Source: Cellulomonas fulva (lineage in GTDB: Bacteria; Actinomycetota; Actinomycetes; Actinomycetales; Cellulomonadaceae). From it: a DNA stretch of 64,000 bases. Each line of letters starts with the position of its first letter. The first letter of the stretch is position 1. The stretch spans positions 1,240,001 to 1,304,000 of the forward strand of contig NZ_JAHBOH010000001.1 of NCBI RefSeq assembly GCF_018531375.1. The letters are read 5' to 3'. The notes beneath the pieces were generated by a model. The model did no database searches, was not told the origin of the DNA, and was given only the letters and a program-made list of their open reading frames with translations. Positions 40,241 through 49,004 of the stretch are shown piece after piece. The position numbers were made by a program, and so were the translations under genes.

Positions 40241-40283
40241 CCAGCGAGGGTACCGCCGGGGCTACCCGCGCCCGGTCGGCCCG

Positions 40284-41837
40284 TCACCAGGGCGAGCGCG
40301 CGTAGTCCTTGAGGAAGCAGCCGTACAGGTCCTCGCCGGCCTCGCCGCGCACGATCGGGTCGTACACCCGCGCGGCGCCGTCGACCAGGTCGAGCGGCGC
40401 GTGGAAGCCCTCCTCGGCGAGCCGGACCTTGGTGGGGTGCGGCCGCTCGTCCGTGATCCACCCGGTGTCCACCGCCGTCATGAGGATGCCGTCGGCGAGC
40501 ATCTCCGCCGCGCTGGTGCGCGTGAGCATGTTCAGCGCCGCCTTGCTCATGTTGGTGTGCGGGTGGCCCGGGCCCTTGTACCCGCGCGAGAACACGCCCT
40601 CCATCGCGGAGACGTTGACGACGTACGTCCGCCGCGCGGGCGACGCGGCGAGCGCGGGCCGCAGCCGGCTGACCAGGATGAACGGCGCGGTCTGGTTGCA
40701 GAGCTGCACCTCGAGCAGCTCCATCGGGTCCACCTGCTCCACGGTCGCGACCCAGCTGTTCGTCTCCGCCACGTCCGGGATCAGGCCGCCGGCGTCGATC
40801 GACGTGCCCGCGACGAGCCGCTCCAGGCTGGCGGCCTCCGCGGTCAGGGACTGCACGACGAGCTCGTCGGCGGCGGCGCGCGCGGCCCGCTCGATCGCGA
40901 GCGCCGGGCTCGTCAGGTCGCTGACCGACCCGGCCAGCGCGCGCGGGTGCGCGTCGCTCGTGTGCCCGAAGGTCGTGATCATGCGCGCGGCCTCGTCGGG
41001 CAGGGGCGCGAACTCGGCGTCGGCCAGCCGCGTGTACGCGCCGGGCGAGCGCCGCACGGTCTGCGCGGCGTTGTTGATGAGGACGTCCAGCGGCCCCTGC
41101 GCGGCGACGTGGTCCGCGAGCGCCACCACCTGCGACGGGTCGCGCAGGTCGATCCCGACGACGTGCAGCCGGTCCAGCCAGTCGGCGGCGTCCGGCATCG
41201 CGCCGAACCGGCGGACCGCGTCCCGCGGGAACCGCGTCGTGATCGTCAGGTCCGCACCGTCGCGCAGCAGCCGCAGCGCGATGTACATGCCGATCTTGGC
41301 CCGCCCGCCGGTGAGCAGCGCCCGGCGCCCGGTCAGGTCGGTGCGGGCGTCTCGCTTGGCGTGGTGCAGCGCCGCGCACTCCGGGCAGAGCTGGTGGTAG
41401 AACGCGTCGACCACCGTGTAGTCCTGCTTGCAGACGTAGCACGGCCGCGCGCGCAGGAGCGTCCCCGCGACGGCGCCCGACGAGGCCGACGTCAGCGGGA
41501 TGCCGTTGGTCTCGTCGTCGATGCGGCCGGGGCTGCCGGTCGCGGTCGCGGCGATCACGGCGGCGTCCGCCTCCGCGAGCAGGCGGCGCTTCTCGCCGCG
41601 GCGGTGCTTCTTGGCCGCCTTGAACAGCGCCGACGAGGCGCGGCGCGCGGCCGCGTGCTGCGGGTGCGTCTGCGGCAGCACGGCGACCTGGTCCATCACG
41701 CGCAGGAACGTCGCGAAGTCGTCGGGGTGCACGCCGGGCTGCCCGTCCGCCTGCGCGTCGACCTGCTGGTCGGCCTGCTCGTCGGTCGCGTCGACCGGGG
41801 CGCCGCCGGGCGTGGGCGTGGCTGTCTGCGCGCTCAT
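40284..41837 (-). CDS. SDR-family protein with N-terminal extension and zinc ribbon
   Basis: 517 aa, twice the usual SDR size. After an acidic Gln/Asp-rich start, a helical region (~35-110) leads to a CxxC...CxxC zinc-ribbon-like motif at ~128-160 (CYVCKQDY and CPEC). The SDR core begins GRRALLTGGRAKIGMYIALRLLRDGADL, then VLINNAAQTV, VNVSAMEGVFSRGYKGPGHPHTNMSKAAL (Ser and N-M-S-K in place of Y-x-x-x-K) and TAVDTGWI. The atypical active site suggests a reductase with different chemistry or a non-enzymatic role. Separate from the flanking rsbQ by 43 bp. An open frame upstream to 44240 is antisense shadow. Confidence 0.82.
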   Translation of the reverse strand: MSAQTATPTPGGAPVDATDEQADQQVDAQADGQPGVHPDDFATFLRVMDQVAVLPQTHPQHAAARRASSALFKAAKKHRRGEKRRLLAEADAAVIAATATGSPGRIDDETNGIPLTSASSGAVAGTLLRARPCYVCKQDYTVVDAFYHQLCPECAALHHAKRDARTDLTGRRALLTGGRAKIGMYIALRLLRDGADLTITTRFPRDAVRRFGAMPDAADWLDRLHVVGIDLRDPSQVVALADHVAAQGPLDVLINNAAQTVRRSPGAYTRLADAEFAPLPDEAARMITTFGHTSDAHPRALAGSVSDLTSPALAIERAARAAADELVVQSLTAEAASLERLVAGTSIDAGGLIPDVAETNSWVATVEQVDPMELLEVQLCNQTAPFILVSRLRPALAASPARRTYVVNVSAMEGVFSRGYKGPGHPHTNMSKAALNMLTRTSAAEMLADGILMTAVDTGWITDERPHPTKVRLAEEGFHAPLDLVDGAARVYDPIVRGEAGEDLYGCFLKDYARSPW

Positions 41838-42041
41838 GCGCCGTCCGTCCTGGAAGGGGGAGAGGGCCGTCGCGGTCGCGCGGGCCCGGAGCATGGTACG
41901 TGGCCCCGCTGCGCGCCCGCCGCGGGCCGCCGGCCGACCGCGAGCGCGGACGCTCGACCTCGTCGGACGCCGTCCGTACCGTGGGCGGGAGCGCCCCCCA
42001 GGCGGGCGATCCCGGCAGGCCGCACCGGCACGGAGGCAGTC

Positions 42042-42704
42042 GTGAAGCTCTTGCTCACCTCGGGCGGGGTGACGAACCCCAGCATCCGGGCGGCGCTGGT
42101 GCGGATGCTGGGCAAGCCGGTGGAGGAGTGCCACGCGCTGTGTGTCCCGACCGCGCAGTGGGGGCACCCGATGTGCGGGCCGTCGTCCGTCCGCGGCTTC
42201 GTCGCGGCGGGACCGGGATCGCCGCACCTCTCCGGGCTCGGCTGGGCGTCGCTCGGCGTGCTCGAGCTCACGGCGCTGCCGACGGTGGGCGCGGAGCGCT
42301 GGGTGCCCTGGGTCCGGGCGGCGGACGTGCTCCTGGTCGACGGCGGCGACGCCACCTACCTGTGCCACTGGCTGCGCGAGTCCGGGCTCGCCGACCTCCT
42401 GGACACGCTGCCGGACACGGTGTGGGTGGGTGTGAGCGCGGGGAGCATGGTGATGGCGCCGCGGATCGGGCAGTACTTCGTCGAGTGGCCGTCCGCCCCC
42501 GACGACCGGACGCTCGGCGTCGTCGACTTCGCGATCTTCCCTCACCTGGACCTCTTCCCGACGAACACGATGGCCGACGCCGAGCGGTGGGCCGCCGGCC
42601 TCGACGTGCCGGCCTACGTGATCGACGAGCAGACGGCCCTCGCGGTGGTCGACGGGACCGTCGAGGTGGTGTCGGAAGGCCGCTGGGCCCGGCTCGGCGG
42701 CTGA
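42042..42704 (+). CDS. Peptidase E-like (S51) serine hydrolase
   Basis: 220 aa from GTG 42042, with GGAGG 7-8 bases upstream. Class I glutamine amidotransferase-like fold. The nucleophile elbow is VGVSAGSMV (Ser near residue 135), preceded by the glycine-rich VLLVDGGDATYLCHWLRESG and followed by FPHLDLFPTNTM with a His. PepE cleaves Asp-X dipeptides, and cyanophycinase belongs to the same family. It is cytosolic. A GAF-PP2C gene follows on the same strand. Confidence 0.85.
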   Translation: MKLLLTSGGVTNPSIRAALVRMLGKPVEECHALCVPTAQWGHPMCGPSSVRGFVAAGPGSPHLSGLGWASLGVLELTALPTVGAERWVPWVRAADVLLVDGGDATYLCHWLRESGLADLLDTLPDTVWVGVSAGSMVMAPRIGQYFVEWPSAPDDRTLGVVDFAIFPHLDLFPTNTMADAERWAAGLDVPAYVIDEQTALAVVDGTVEVVSEGRWARLGG

Positions 42705-42749
42705 GGCCGGCGGCGGGACGGGACGCGGCCGGGGTGGCATCATGCCGTC

Positions 42750-44456
42750 GTGGCTGACCTCGGACCGACGACGGAGTCGGATCCCGTCTACGACCGGTTC
42801 GCGCGGCTCGTGCACGCGTACCTCGGCGTGCCGGTCGCCCTGGTGACGTTCGTGGGCGCAGACGGGCAGCGGTTCCCCGGAGCGGTGGGGCTGCCGGAGC
42901 CGTGGCAGTCGCTGCGGGGCACGCCGCTGTCGCACTCCTTCTGCCAGCACGTCGTCGCGCAGGACCGCCCGCTCGTCGTGAGCGACGCCCGCACCGTCGA
43001 CCTCCTGCGGGACAACCTGGCGATCCCCGACCTGGACGTCATCGCCTACGCGGGCTACCCGCTGCGCGACCTGCAGGGGCGGGCCGTCGGCTCGCTGTGC
43101 GCGATCGACGGCACCCCGCGCGAGTGGACCCCGGACCAGCTCGCCGTCCTCGAGGACCTCGCGCTGGCGTGCGCGTCCGAGGTGCAGCTGCGCGAGGCCG
43201 CCGCGCTGGCCGCCGACGCGGTGCGCACCGCCGACCGCCGCGCGGAGCACGGCCAGGTGCTGCTGGCGATGTCCGACGCCTTCACGCAGACGCTCACGCC
43301 CGACGAGGTGCTCGACGCCGTGCAGCGCGTCGCCACCGAGGTCGCCGGCGCGGCCCGGGCGTCGATCGGCATCGTGCACCCCGAGCGCGGTGCGCTCACC
43401 TGGGCGCGCCACGCGGCGGTGCCGGGCGCGCCGGTGACGCTGTGGGACGACGAGCCGCTGAGCCGCGCCGAGTCGCCCGCGGTGCAGGTGGTGATGTCCG
43501 GCCGGCCGTTGTTCTTCGACGACGCGACGACCATGTCCGAGGCCTTCCCGATCGTCGCCGGCGTCGGCGGCCCGGGTGCCGCGGCGTTCCTGCCCCTGAC
43601 GACGTCGACCGCGACGCTCGGCGGGGTGCTGCTGCGCTGGCACGAGCCCCGCGTGGTCGACGACGAGCTGCGCGACCTGCTGGTGACCCTCGCGAGCGAC
43701 GCGTCGATCGCCCTCGAGCGCGCGCAGCTGCTGCAGCGGCGCCGCGACGTGGCGCACACGCTGCAGAGCGCGATGCTCTCCCACCTGCCCTCGCCCGCGG
43801 GGGTGACGCTCGACGCCGTCTACCTGCCCGCGGAGGTGACCGAGCAGGTCGGTGGCGACTGGTACGACGCGATGGAGCTGCCCGACGGCGGGTTCGCCCT
43901 GGTGGTCGGCGACGTCACCGGCCACGACATGCGCGCCGCGACGCGCATGGGGCAGCTGCGCTCCATGCTGCGCACGCTGCTGTGGGAGCACGACCGGCCG
44001 CCGTCGCGCATCCTCGAGCTGCTCGACGGGATCAACACCGGCACGGGGCTCGAGGCGATGGCGACGGTCCTGCTGGCACGCGTCGAGCCCCCGACCGACG
44101 ACGGCGTGCGGACCCTGACGTGGAGCTGCGCCGGACACCCGCCCGCGCTGCTGCACCGCGCGGCCGACGGGACGGTCGAGCTGGCCGGTCGCCCGGACCT
44201 CCCCATCGGCTTCATGCCGGACCGCGAGCGGCACGACCACGAGGTGCGACTGGCGCCCGGTGACACGCTCGTGCTCTACACCGACGGGCTGCTGGAGCGT
44301 CGCACCGAGTCGCTGCGGACGAGCATCGACGCGGCGGCACGCCGGCTCGCGGTGCTCCCGGACCTCGGTGCCCGCTCGCTCGTCGACGCCCTCGGTCCGA
44401 CGGGGGACCGCCGCGACGACGTCGTCGTGCTCACCCTCTGCCTCGGTCCTCGCTGA
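42750..44456 (+). CDS. GAF-GAF-PP2C phosphatase (SpoIIE type)
   Basis: 568 aa from GTG 42750. First GAF domain (~15-150, VALVTFVGADGQRFPGAVGLPEPW..HSFCQHVVAQDRPLVVSDAR), second GAF (~185-330, GIVHPERGALTWARHAAVP), then a PP2C domain (~350-565) with GGDWYDAMELPDG, VVGDVTGHDMRAATRMG, VLYTDGLLERR and GDRRDDVVVLTL. It should dephosphorylate an STAS anti-anti-sigma protein encoded elsewhere, in response to a small-molecule or redox signal sensed by GAF. With the RsbP-like protein 3 kb away this makes two partner-switching phosphatases in one region. Confidence 0.88.
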   Translation: MADLGPTTESDPVYDRFARLVHAYLGVPVALVTFVGADGQRFPGAVGLPEPWQSLRGTPLSHSFCQHVVAQDRPLVVSDARTVDLLRDNLAIPDLDVIAYAGYPLRDLQGRAVGSLCAIDGTPREWTPDQLAVLEDLALACASEVQLREAAALAADAVRTADRRAEHGQVLLAMSDAFTQTLTPDEVLDAVQRVATEVAGAARASIGIVHPERGALTWARHAAVPGAPVTLWDDEPLSRAESPAVQVVMSGRPLFFDDATTMSEAFPIVAGVGGPGAAAFLPLTTSTATLGGVLLRWHEPRVVDDELRDLLVTLASDASIALERAQLLQRRRDVAHTLQSAMLSHLPSPAGVTLDAVYLPAEVTEQVGGDWYDAMELPDGGFALVVGDVTGHDMRAATRMGQLRSMLRTLLWEHDRPPSRILELLDGINTGTGLEAMATVLLARVEPPTDDGVRTLTWSCAGHPPALLHRAADGTVELAGRPDLPIGFMPDRERHDHEVRLAPGDTLVLYTDGLLERRTESLRTSIDAAARRLAVLPDLGARSLVDALGPTGDRRDDVVVLTLCLGPR

Positions 44457-44468
44457 GCGGGCCCGCGG

Positions 44469-45731
44469 TCAGGCGGGGGCGGCGGCCGGTCCGCTCGGCG
44501 TCGTGGCCGGCTCGTCGTCCGGCCCGTTCGCCCCGCTGGCCATGAGCACGCGTCCGACGACCGCGACGACGACCCCCGCGCCCACCACGCCCAGCAGCGC
44601 GACCCGGAGGCTGGCCGCGTCCGCGACGAGGCCGACGAGCGTGGGGGAGACCAGGAACCCGACGCGCAGCAGCCAGCTCACGACCGTGAGCCCGACGCCC
44701 GCGGGCAGGCCGGGCAGCTCGTCGGCCGTGTGCATGACGGCGGGCACCAGCGTGGCGACGCCGAGGCCGGCGAGGGCGAACCCGACGAGCGTGGTCGCGA
44801 GCGACGGGAACGCGAGCGCGAGACCCATCCCCACCGCGATCGCGACGCCGCCGAGGCGGGCGACCCGGCGCTGCCCGAACCGGTCGACCACCCGGTCACC
44901 GGTGAGCCGGCCGACCGTCATCGCGACCTGCAGCGACACGAACGCCAGGCCCGCGGCGGCCGCGCCGACGCCGACCTCGCCGCGCAGGTACAGGGCGCCC
45001 CACGACGAGCCGGCGTCCTCGACGAACGCGCCGCACGCGGCGAGCACGCCGAGCGCGGCGAGGGTGAGCACCGTCCGCCCGGCGACGTGCCGCAGCGAGC
45101 GGGCGCCGGGGGCGGTCTCGTCGGGCGCCTCCGCGCGCTCGGCGTCCTCCGGACCGCGCAGCAGGAACCGGTAGGCGACCACCGCGACGACGCTGAAGAA
45201 CGCCGACGTGGCGGCGAGGTGCGCGCCGAGCGGCACGTCCAGGCCCGCGGCGGCGGCGCCGAGCAGGCCACCGAGCACCGCGCCGACGCTCCACAGCCCG
45301 TGGAAGGCGTTGACGATCGAGCGCCCGTACAGCCGCTGGACGCGGAACCCGTGCGCGTTCTGGGCGACGTCGATGACCGCGTCGAACGCCCCCGCCAGCA
45401 GGAACAGCCCCGCGAGCGCCACCCAGGTCCCGGCGAGCGGCACGGCCGCGACGGCCGCGGCGAGCGCGACGAGGCCGAAGGAGGCCACCGCGGCGGAGCC
45501 GAGCCGCTGGATCAGGAGGGGAGCGAGCAAACCGGCGAGCAGCGCGCCCAGCGGCATCGCGGCGATCGCGGCGCCCAGCCCGGCGTTGGTCAGGTCCAGG
45601 TGGTCCTTCACCTCGGGCAGCCGCGGCACCAGGTTGGCGTAGAGCACGGCGTTGACCAGGAACACCGCGGACACCGCGACGCGGGCGCGGCGGGCGGTGG
45701 GCGGGACGACGACGGGGTTCGACGAGGGCAT
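44469..45731 (-). CDS. Major facilitator superfamily transporter
   Basis: 420 aa with twelve hydrophobic segments. Pattern and motifs (LPRLPEVKDHLDLTNAGLGAAIAAMPLGALLAGLLAP, AHGFRVQRLYGRSIVNAFHGLWSVGAVLGGLLG, SWGALYLRG) match the YbjJ/fucose-permease-like MFS branch. Substrate unknown. It is divergent from a TetR gene; the intergenic region has the shared TetR-type motif. Convergent, 12 bp from the GAF-PP2C stop. Confidence 0.87.
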   Translation of the reverse strand: MPSSNPVVVPPTARRARVAVSAVFLVNAVLYANLVPRLPEVKDHLDLTNAGLGAAIAAMPLGALLAGLLAPLLIQRLGSAAVASFGLVALAAAVAAVPLAGTWVALAGLFLLAGAFDAVIDVAQNAHGFRVQRLYGRSIVNAFHGLWSVGAVLGGLLGAAAAGLDVPLGAHLAATSAFFSVVAVVAYRFLLRGPEDAERAEAPDETAPGARSLRHVAGRTVLTLAALGVLAACGAFVEDAGSSWGALYLRGEVGVGAAAAGLAFVSLQVAMTVGRLTGDRVVDRFGQRRVARLGGVAIAVGMGLALAFPSLATTLVGFALAGLGVATLVPAVMHTADELPGLPAGVGLTVVSWLLRVGFLVSPTLVGLVADAASLRVALLGVVGAGVVVAVVGRVLMASGANGPDDEPATTPSGPAAAPA

Positions 45732-45780
45732 GGTGCTCCGAGATGACGCGACAGGGGTCCGGCATACGCCGATGTGTTCA

Positions 45781-45803
45781 AGCGTACATAACTTCGGTAC
45801 GCT
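45781..45803. promoter_or_regulatory. TetR operator/promoter in the MFS-tetR divergent region
   Basis: AGCGTAC and GTACGCT arms flank a 9-bp centre. The right arm doubles as a -10 (TACGCT) seven bases before the TetR ATG, pointing to a leaderless transcript controlled by occupancy of this site. A close relative lies before the acetyltransferase gene at 47549. Confidence 0.65.
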
Positions 45804-45810
45804 GCCGCAC

Positions 45811-46395
45811 ATGAGCGAGCTCGCCACGACGCCCCGCCGGGCACGTCGGCACGACCCGGACCGCCGCGACCGGATCGTCGACGCGTGCCTCGACGTCATC
45901 GGCGAGGTCGGGGTCGCGGGCGCGTCCACGCGCCGGGTCGCCGCCGCCGCCGACGTCCCGCTCGGCTCGATCACCTACCACTTCACGGACGTCGACGAGC
46001 TGCTCCGCGAGGCCTTCGGCCGGTTCGCGCTGCAGGTCAGCGACCGGTTCGAGCAGCGCCTGGGGGCCGCGTCCGACGAGGCCGCGGCGCGCCGCGCGGT
46101 GGTGGACCTGATCACCGACGACGTGCTCACCGACCCGCGGGAGCTGGTGCTGACGCACGAGCTCTACACGCTCGCGGCCCGGGACCCCGGCTACCGCCGG
46201 CTCACGCACGAGTGGATGGCTCGCAGCCGGCACGCGCTCGAGCGGCACTTCGACCCGACGACCGCGCGCATCCTCGACGCGCTCGTCGAGGGCCTGACGA
46301 TCCACCGCGCGCTGGACACGGAGCCGCACGGCAGGGCCGAGGTCGAGCGCGCCGTCGCGCTGGTCGCCGGCGGTGCCGACCGGGAGCGGCCGTGA
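45811..46395 (+). CDS. TetR-family transcriptional regulator
   Basis: 194 aa. N-terminal TetR HTH: DRRDRIVDACLDVIGEVGVAGASTRRVAAAADVPLGSITYHFTDVDELLREAFGRF. The C-terminal ligand domain is helical and the helix VLTDPRELVLTHELYTLAARDPGYRRL is characteristic of the TetR_C group near transporters. GTG of the acetyltransferase gene overlaps its stop. It probably controls the divergent MFS gene, its own operon and maybe the locus at 47549. Confidence 0.88.
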   Translation: MSELATTPRRARRHDPDRRDRIVDACLDVIGEVGVAGASTRRVAAAADVPLGSITYHFTDVDELLREAFGRFALQVSDRFEQRLGAASDEAAARRAVVDLITDDVLTDPRELVLTHELYTLAARDPGYRRLTHEWMARSRHALERHFDPTTARILDALVEGLTIHRALDTEPHGRAEVERAVALVAGGADRERP

Positions 46396-47003
46396 CCACG
46401 CTCGCGGAGCAGCTCGCCCACATCGCCACCGGTGCCGTCTACGACGACCTGACGCCCGAGCTGATCGGTGCGCGTCAGCGTGCGGTCCTCGCGACGAACG
46501 CGTACAACGCCGCCTACGGCCGGCCGCAGGCCGAGCGAGAGCGGCTGCTCCGCGACGTGCTCGGCACCGTCGGCGAGGGGGCGAACCTCGAGCCGACGTT
46601 CCGCTGCGAGCTCGGCACGAACATCCAGCTCGGCGCGCGGTTCTTCGCCAACTTCGACTGCGTGATGCTGGACGGCGCTCCCATCACGGTGGGCGACGAC
46701 GTCCTCGTCGGACCCAAGGTCGGGCTCTACACCTCGAACCACGCGCTGGACCTCGACGAGCGCGTCGCCGGCGCGTGCGTCGCACGGCCCATCACGATCG
46801 GCCACGGCGTCTGGATCGCCGGCGGTGCGACTGTCTTGCCCGGCGTCTCGATCGGCGACGGTGCGGTCGTCGGTGCCGGCAGCGTCGTCACGCGCGACGT
46901 CGCGCCGCGCACGCTCGTCGTCGGCAACCCCGCACGCGTCGTCCGGCAGACCACCGCGGCGGACCGCACGGGCTACCTCCCCTCGCACCGCTCGCACGCC
47001 TGA
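46392..47003 (+). CDS. Maltose/galactoside O-acetyltransferase (NodL/LacA family)
   Basis: 203 aa from GTG 46392 overlapping the TetR stop. N-terminal MAC domain (AEQLAHIATGAVYDDLTPELIGARQRAVLATNAYNAA), then a left-handed beta helix of hexapeptide repeats (GANLEPTFRCELGTNIQLGARFFANFDCVMLDGAPITVGDDVLVGP) with catalytic His in YTSNHALDLDER and IGHGVWIAGGATVLPGVSIGDGAVVGAGSVVTRDV. Acetyl-CoA-dependent sugar 6-O-acetylation is the known activity; it may detoxify non-metabolised sugars exported by the MFS protein. Confidence 0.9.
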   Translation: MTTLAEQLAHIATGAVYDDLTPELIGARQRAVLATNAYNAAYGRPQAERERLLRDVLGTVGEGANLEPTFRCELGTNIQLGARFFANFDCVMLDGAPITVGDDVLVGPKVGLYTSNHALDLDERVAGACVARPITIGHGVWIAGGATVLPGVSIGDGAVVGAGSVVTRDVAPRTLVVGNPARVVRQTTAADRTGYLPSHRSHA

Positions 47004-47043
47004 GCGCCGGTGTGGGTACGGGCGCTGCGCCCCCGCACGACGG

Positions 47044-47457
47044 TCAGTGCAGCTCGCGCCGGTAGTACGTGGCGGTGGGGACGTAGCCCAGGGCTGCGTA
47101 GAACTCGCCTGCCCGCGAGGTGGCGAGCGACACGACGCTCGCGCCGGCGGTGCCGGCCCGCTCCTCGAAGTGCCGCACGAGGGCGGCGCCGGCGCCCGTC
47201 CGGCGATGATCCTCGCGGACCGCGAGCTCCTGGACCAGGGCCAGGCCGCCGTGGACCATCATCGGGGCCAGGACGCCGAGCAGGTAGCCGATCACCGCGT
47301 CGCCGTCCTCGGCGACGAGCAGCACGCTTCGGTCGTCCGCCAGGGCGCGGCGCAGGTGGTCGTCCACGACGGCGTCGTCCAACGGTCCCCGCAGGGCGAG
47401 TCCCGCGACGAGTGCGCGGACCGCCGGCGCGTCCTCGGTGGTGGCGTCCCGGATCAT
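47044..47457 (-). CDS. GNAT family N-acetyltransferase
   Basis: 137 aa. Starts MIRDATTEDAPAVRALVAGL; acetyl-CoA-binding motif is LAVREDHRRTGAGAALVRHFEERA (R-R-T-G-A-G), preceded by the strand ALVQELAVRED. It ends with the usual FYAALGYVPTATYYRREL. Single-domain cytosolic enzyme, substrate unknown. Divergent from the second sugar acetyltransferase; between them is the TetR-type site at 47514. Confidence 0.85.
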   Translation of the reverse strand: MIRDATTEDAPAVRALVAGLALRGPLDDAVVDDHLRRALADDRSVLLVAEDGDAVIGYLLGVLAPMMVHGGLALVQELAVREDHRRTGAGAALVRHFEERAGTAGASVVSLATSRAGEFYAALGYVPTATYYRRELH

Positions 47458-47513
47458 GGCGGGAGCCTACGTGGGTGCCGCCGCCGCTCGACCGGGGGGT
47501 CGCGGCGCGGTTA

Positions 47514-47542
47514 TGTACGAGCGTACACAACCGCGGTAGCCT
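47514..47542. promoter_or_regulatory. TetR-type palindrome and -10 before the second acetyltransferase gene
   Basis: TGTACGAGCGTACA (47514-47527) is a palindrome with 2-bp centre; it continues as CAACCGCGGTAGCCT, with TAGCCT ending 6 bases before the ATG. The 20 bases from 47520 resemble those from 45781 (AGCGTACAyAAC..CGGTA), at the same distance from a start codon. Confidence 0.65.
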
Positions 47543-47548
47543 GGTGCC

Positions 47549-48184
47549 ATGACGACGGACTACTTCGCCGGTGACCCGCGGACCAACCGGGAGCGCATGC
47601 TCGCGGGCGACCTCTACATCGCCGACGACCCCGAGAGCGAGCGCATCGCACGCGCGGCGCTGCGTCTGGCCGACGCCTACCACCGCGCCGAGGTCGCGGG
47701 TGAGCCGGACGCGCGGGCGCACCTCCTCGAGCTGCTCGGCACGCTCGGCGAAGGCGCGTACGTCAAGCCCCCGCTCTTCGTCGACTACGGCGAGAACCTC
47801 CACATCGGGGCGCGCACGTTCGTCAACTCCAACCTCACGGCGCTCGACGTCGCCACGATCACCATCGGCGAGGACTGCCAGATCGGCCCCAACGTGCAGC
47901 TCCTGACGCCGACCCACCCGGTCGACCCGCAGCCTCGTCGGGACAAGCTCGAGGCGGCCCGCCCGATCGTGCTCGGCGACAACGTGTGGCTCGGTGGCGG
48001 GGTCATCGTGTGCCCCGGCGTCACCATCGGCGACAACACGGTCGTCGGAGCGGGTGCGGTCGTGACCAGGGACCTGCCCGCGGACGTCGTCGCGGTGGGC
48101 AACCCGGCCCGGGTGGTGCGGGAGATCCCGGCGCCGGGGCTCAGCGCGGCCGCGACCCGAGCGTCTGGCGCACCTGCTGGGTGA
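47549..48184 (+). CDS. Second maltose-type sugar O-acetyltransferase
   Basis: 211 aa. N-terminal MAC motif TNRERMLAGDLYIADDPESERIARAALRLADAYH, then hexapeptide repeats GAYVKPPLFVDYGENLHIGARTFVNSNLTALDVATITIGEDCQIGPNVQLLTPTHPVDP and IVLGDNVWLGGGVIVCPGVTIGDNTVVGAGAVVTRDL. His in TPTHPVD is the catalytic His. Only moderately similar to the copy at 46392, so it is not a recent duplication. Probably under the same TetR protein, judging from the shared promoter motif. Confidence 0.9.
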   Translation: MTTDYFAGDPRTNRERMLAGDLYIADDPESERIARAALRLADAYHRAEVAGEPDARAHLLELLGTLGEGAYVKPPLFVDYGENLHIGARTFVNSNLTALDVATITIGEDCQIGPNVQLLTPTHPVDPQPRRDKLEAARPIVLGDNVWLGGGVIVCPGVTIGDNTVVGAGAVVTRDLPADVVAVGNPARVVREIPAPGLSAAATRASGAPAG

Positions 48185-48959
48185 AGGCGATGCGTCCGGA
48201 CGGCTCGGCCGCACGAGCCGCGGCGGCGGCCATGGCCGTGCGCAGCTCGTCGACCCGGTCCGGCGGCACGGTGTCCCACATGGCCCGCTGCCCGTGCGAC
48301 CAGGAGAACTCGAGGACGTGCTCCGGGCCGCGGAACACCGCCGCGACGGTGTGGGAGACGGTCCGCACGTCCGTGAACCCCGCCTCGACCAGCAGCTGCT
48401 CGACCCCCTCGTCGGAGGCGTAGGGGCCGCGCCGGCCGCTCGCGCGGGCGTCGAACATGCCCGGCGGCAGGAACGGCGCGAACAGCGCGTCGATCTCCCG
48501 CCACCGCTCGTCCTGCGCGCCGAAGGTCGTGACGCCGACGCGCCCGCCGGGCACCAGCAGCCCCCGCCACGCGGACAGCGCCGCCACCGGATCCGGCAGG
48601 AAGAACAGCACGAGCGAGGCGGCGACGACGTCGAAGGACTCGGGGGGCAGGTCGGGCGCGCGCGCGTCCCCCACGCGGACGTCGACCTGGGGGAGGTGCG
48701 CCAGGTCGGCGGAGGTCAGCTCGACCATCCGGGGGGCGAGGTCGATCCCGAGCGCGTGCCCGCCGGGTCCGGTCGCCTCGGCGAGCGGCCGGAGCGCCGC
48801 ACCCCGGCCGCAGCCGACGTCGAGGACCCGCTCGCCGGGTCGGACGGCGAGCTGGGCGACGAGCGCTGCTGCGATCGGCACGAACCAGGGGACGCCGACG
48901 GTGTCGTACGTGTCGGCGACCCGGTCGAAGACGGCGGCAGGACCCTCCGGCGCGGCCAT
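48141..48959 (-). CDS. Class I SAM-dependent methyltransferase
   Basis: 272 aa from ATG 48959; the ORF could extend 27 codons upstream, but that part is encoded by an 11-bp tandem repeat and is not family-like. Motif I is VLDVGCGRGAALRPLAEATG, then ALGIDLAPRMVELTSADLA, and DVVAASLVLFFLPDPVAALSAWRGLLVPGGRVGVTTFG. The UbiE/Methyltransf_11-type domain is followed by a helical substrate cap. Substrate unknown. The 3' end overlaps the convergent acetyltransferase gene by 44 bp. Confidence 0.83.
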   Translation of the reverse strand: MAAPEGPAAVFDRVADTYDTVGVPWFVPIAAALVAQLAVRPGERVLDVGCGRGAALRPLAEATGPGGHALGIDLAPRMVELTSADLAHLPQVDVRVGDARAPDLPPESFDVVAASLVLFFLPDPVAALSAWRGLLVPGGRVGVTTFGAQDERWREIDALFAPFLPPGMFDARASGRRGPYASDEGVEQLLVEAGFTDVRTVSHTVAAVFRGPEHVLEFSWSHGQRAMWDTVPPDRVDELRTAMAAAAARAAEPSGRIAFTQQVRQTLGSRPR

Positions 48960-49004
48960 CGCACCAGCGTGGCACCGACCGGGCGCGATGGCACGCGGCC
49001 GCAC

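Noticed and set aside
40284..44240. A 1318-codon minus-strand frame ending in the SDR gene
   Set aside because: The upstream two thirds lie antisense to peptidase E and the GAF-PP2C gene, which have clear domains; it is a high-GC artefact.
46392..48184. Recent tandem duplication of the sugar acetyltransferase gene
   Set aside because: The two proteins share fold and motifs but differ in most residues and in length; they look like old paralogues.
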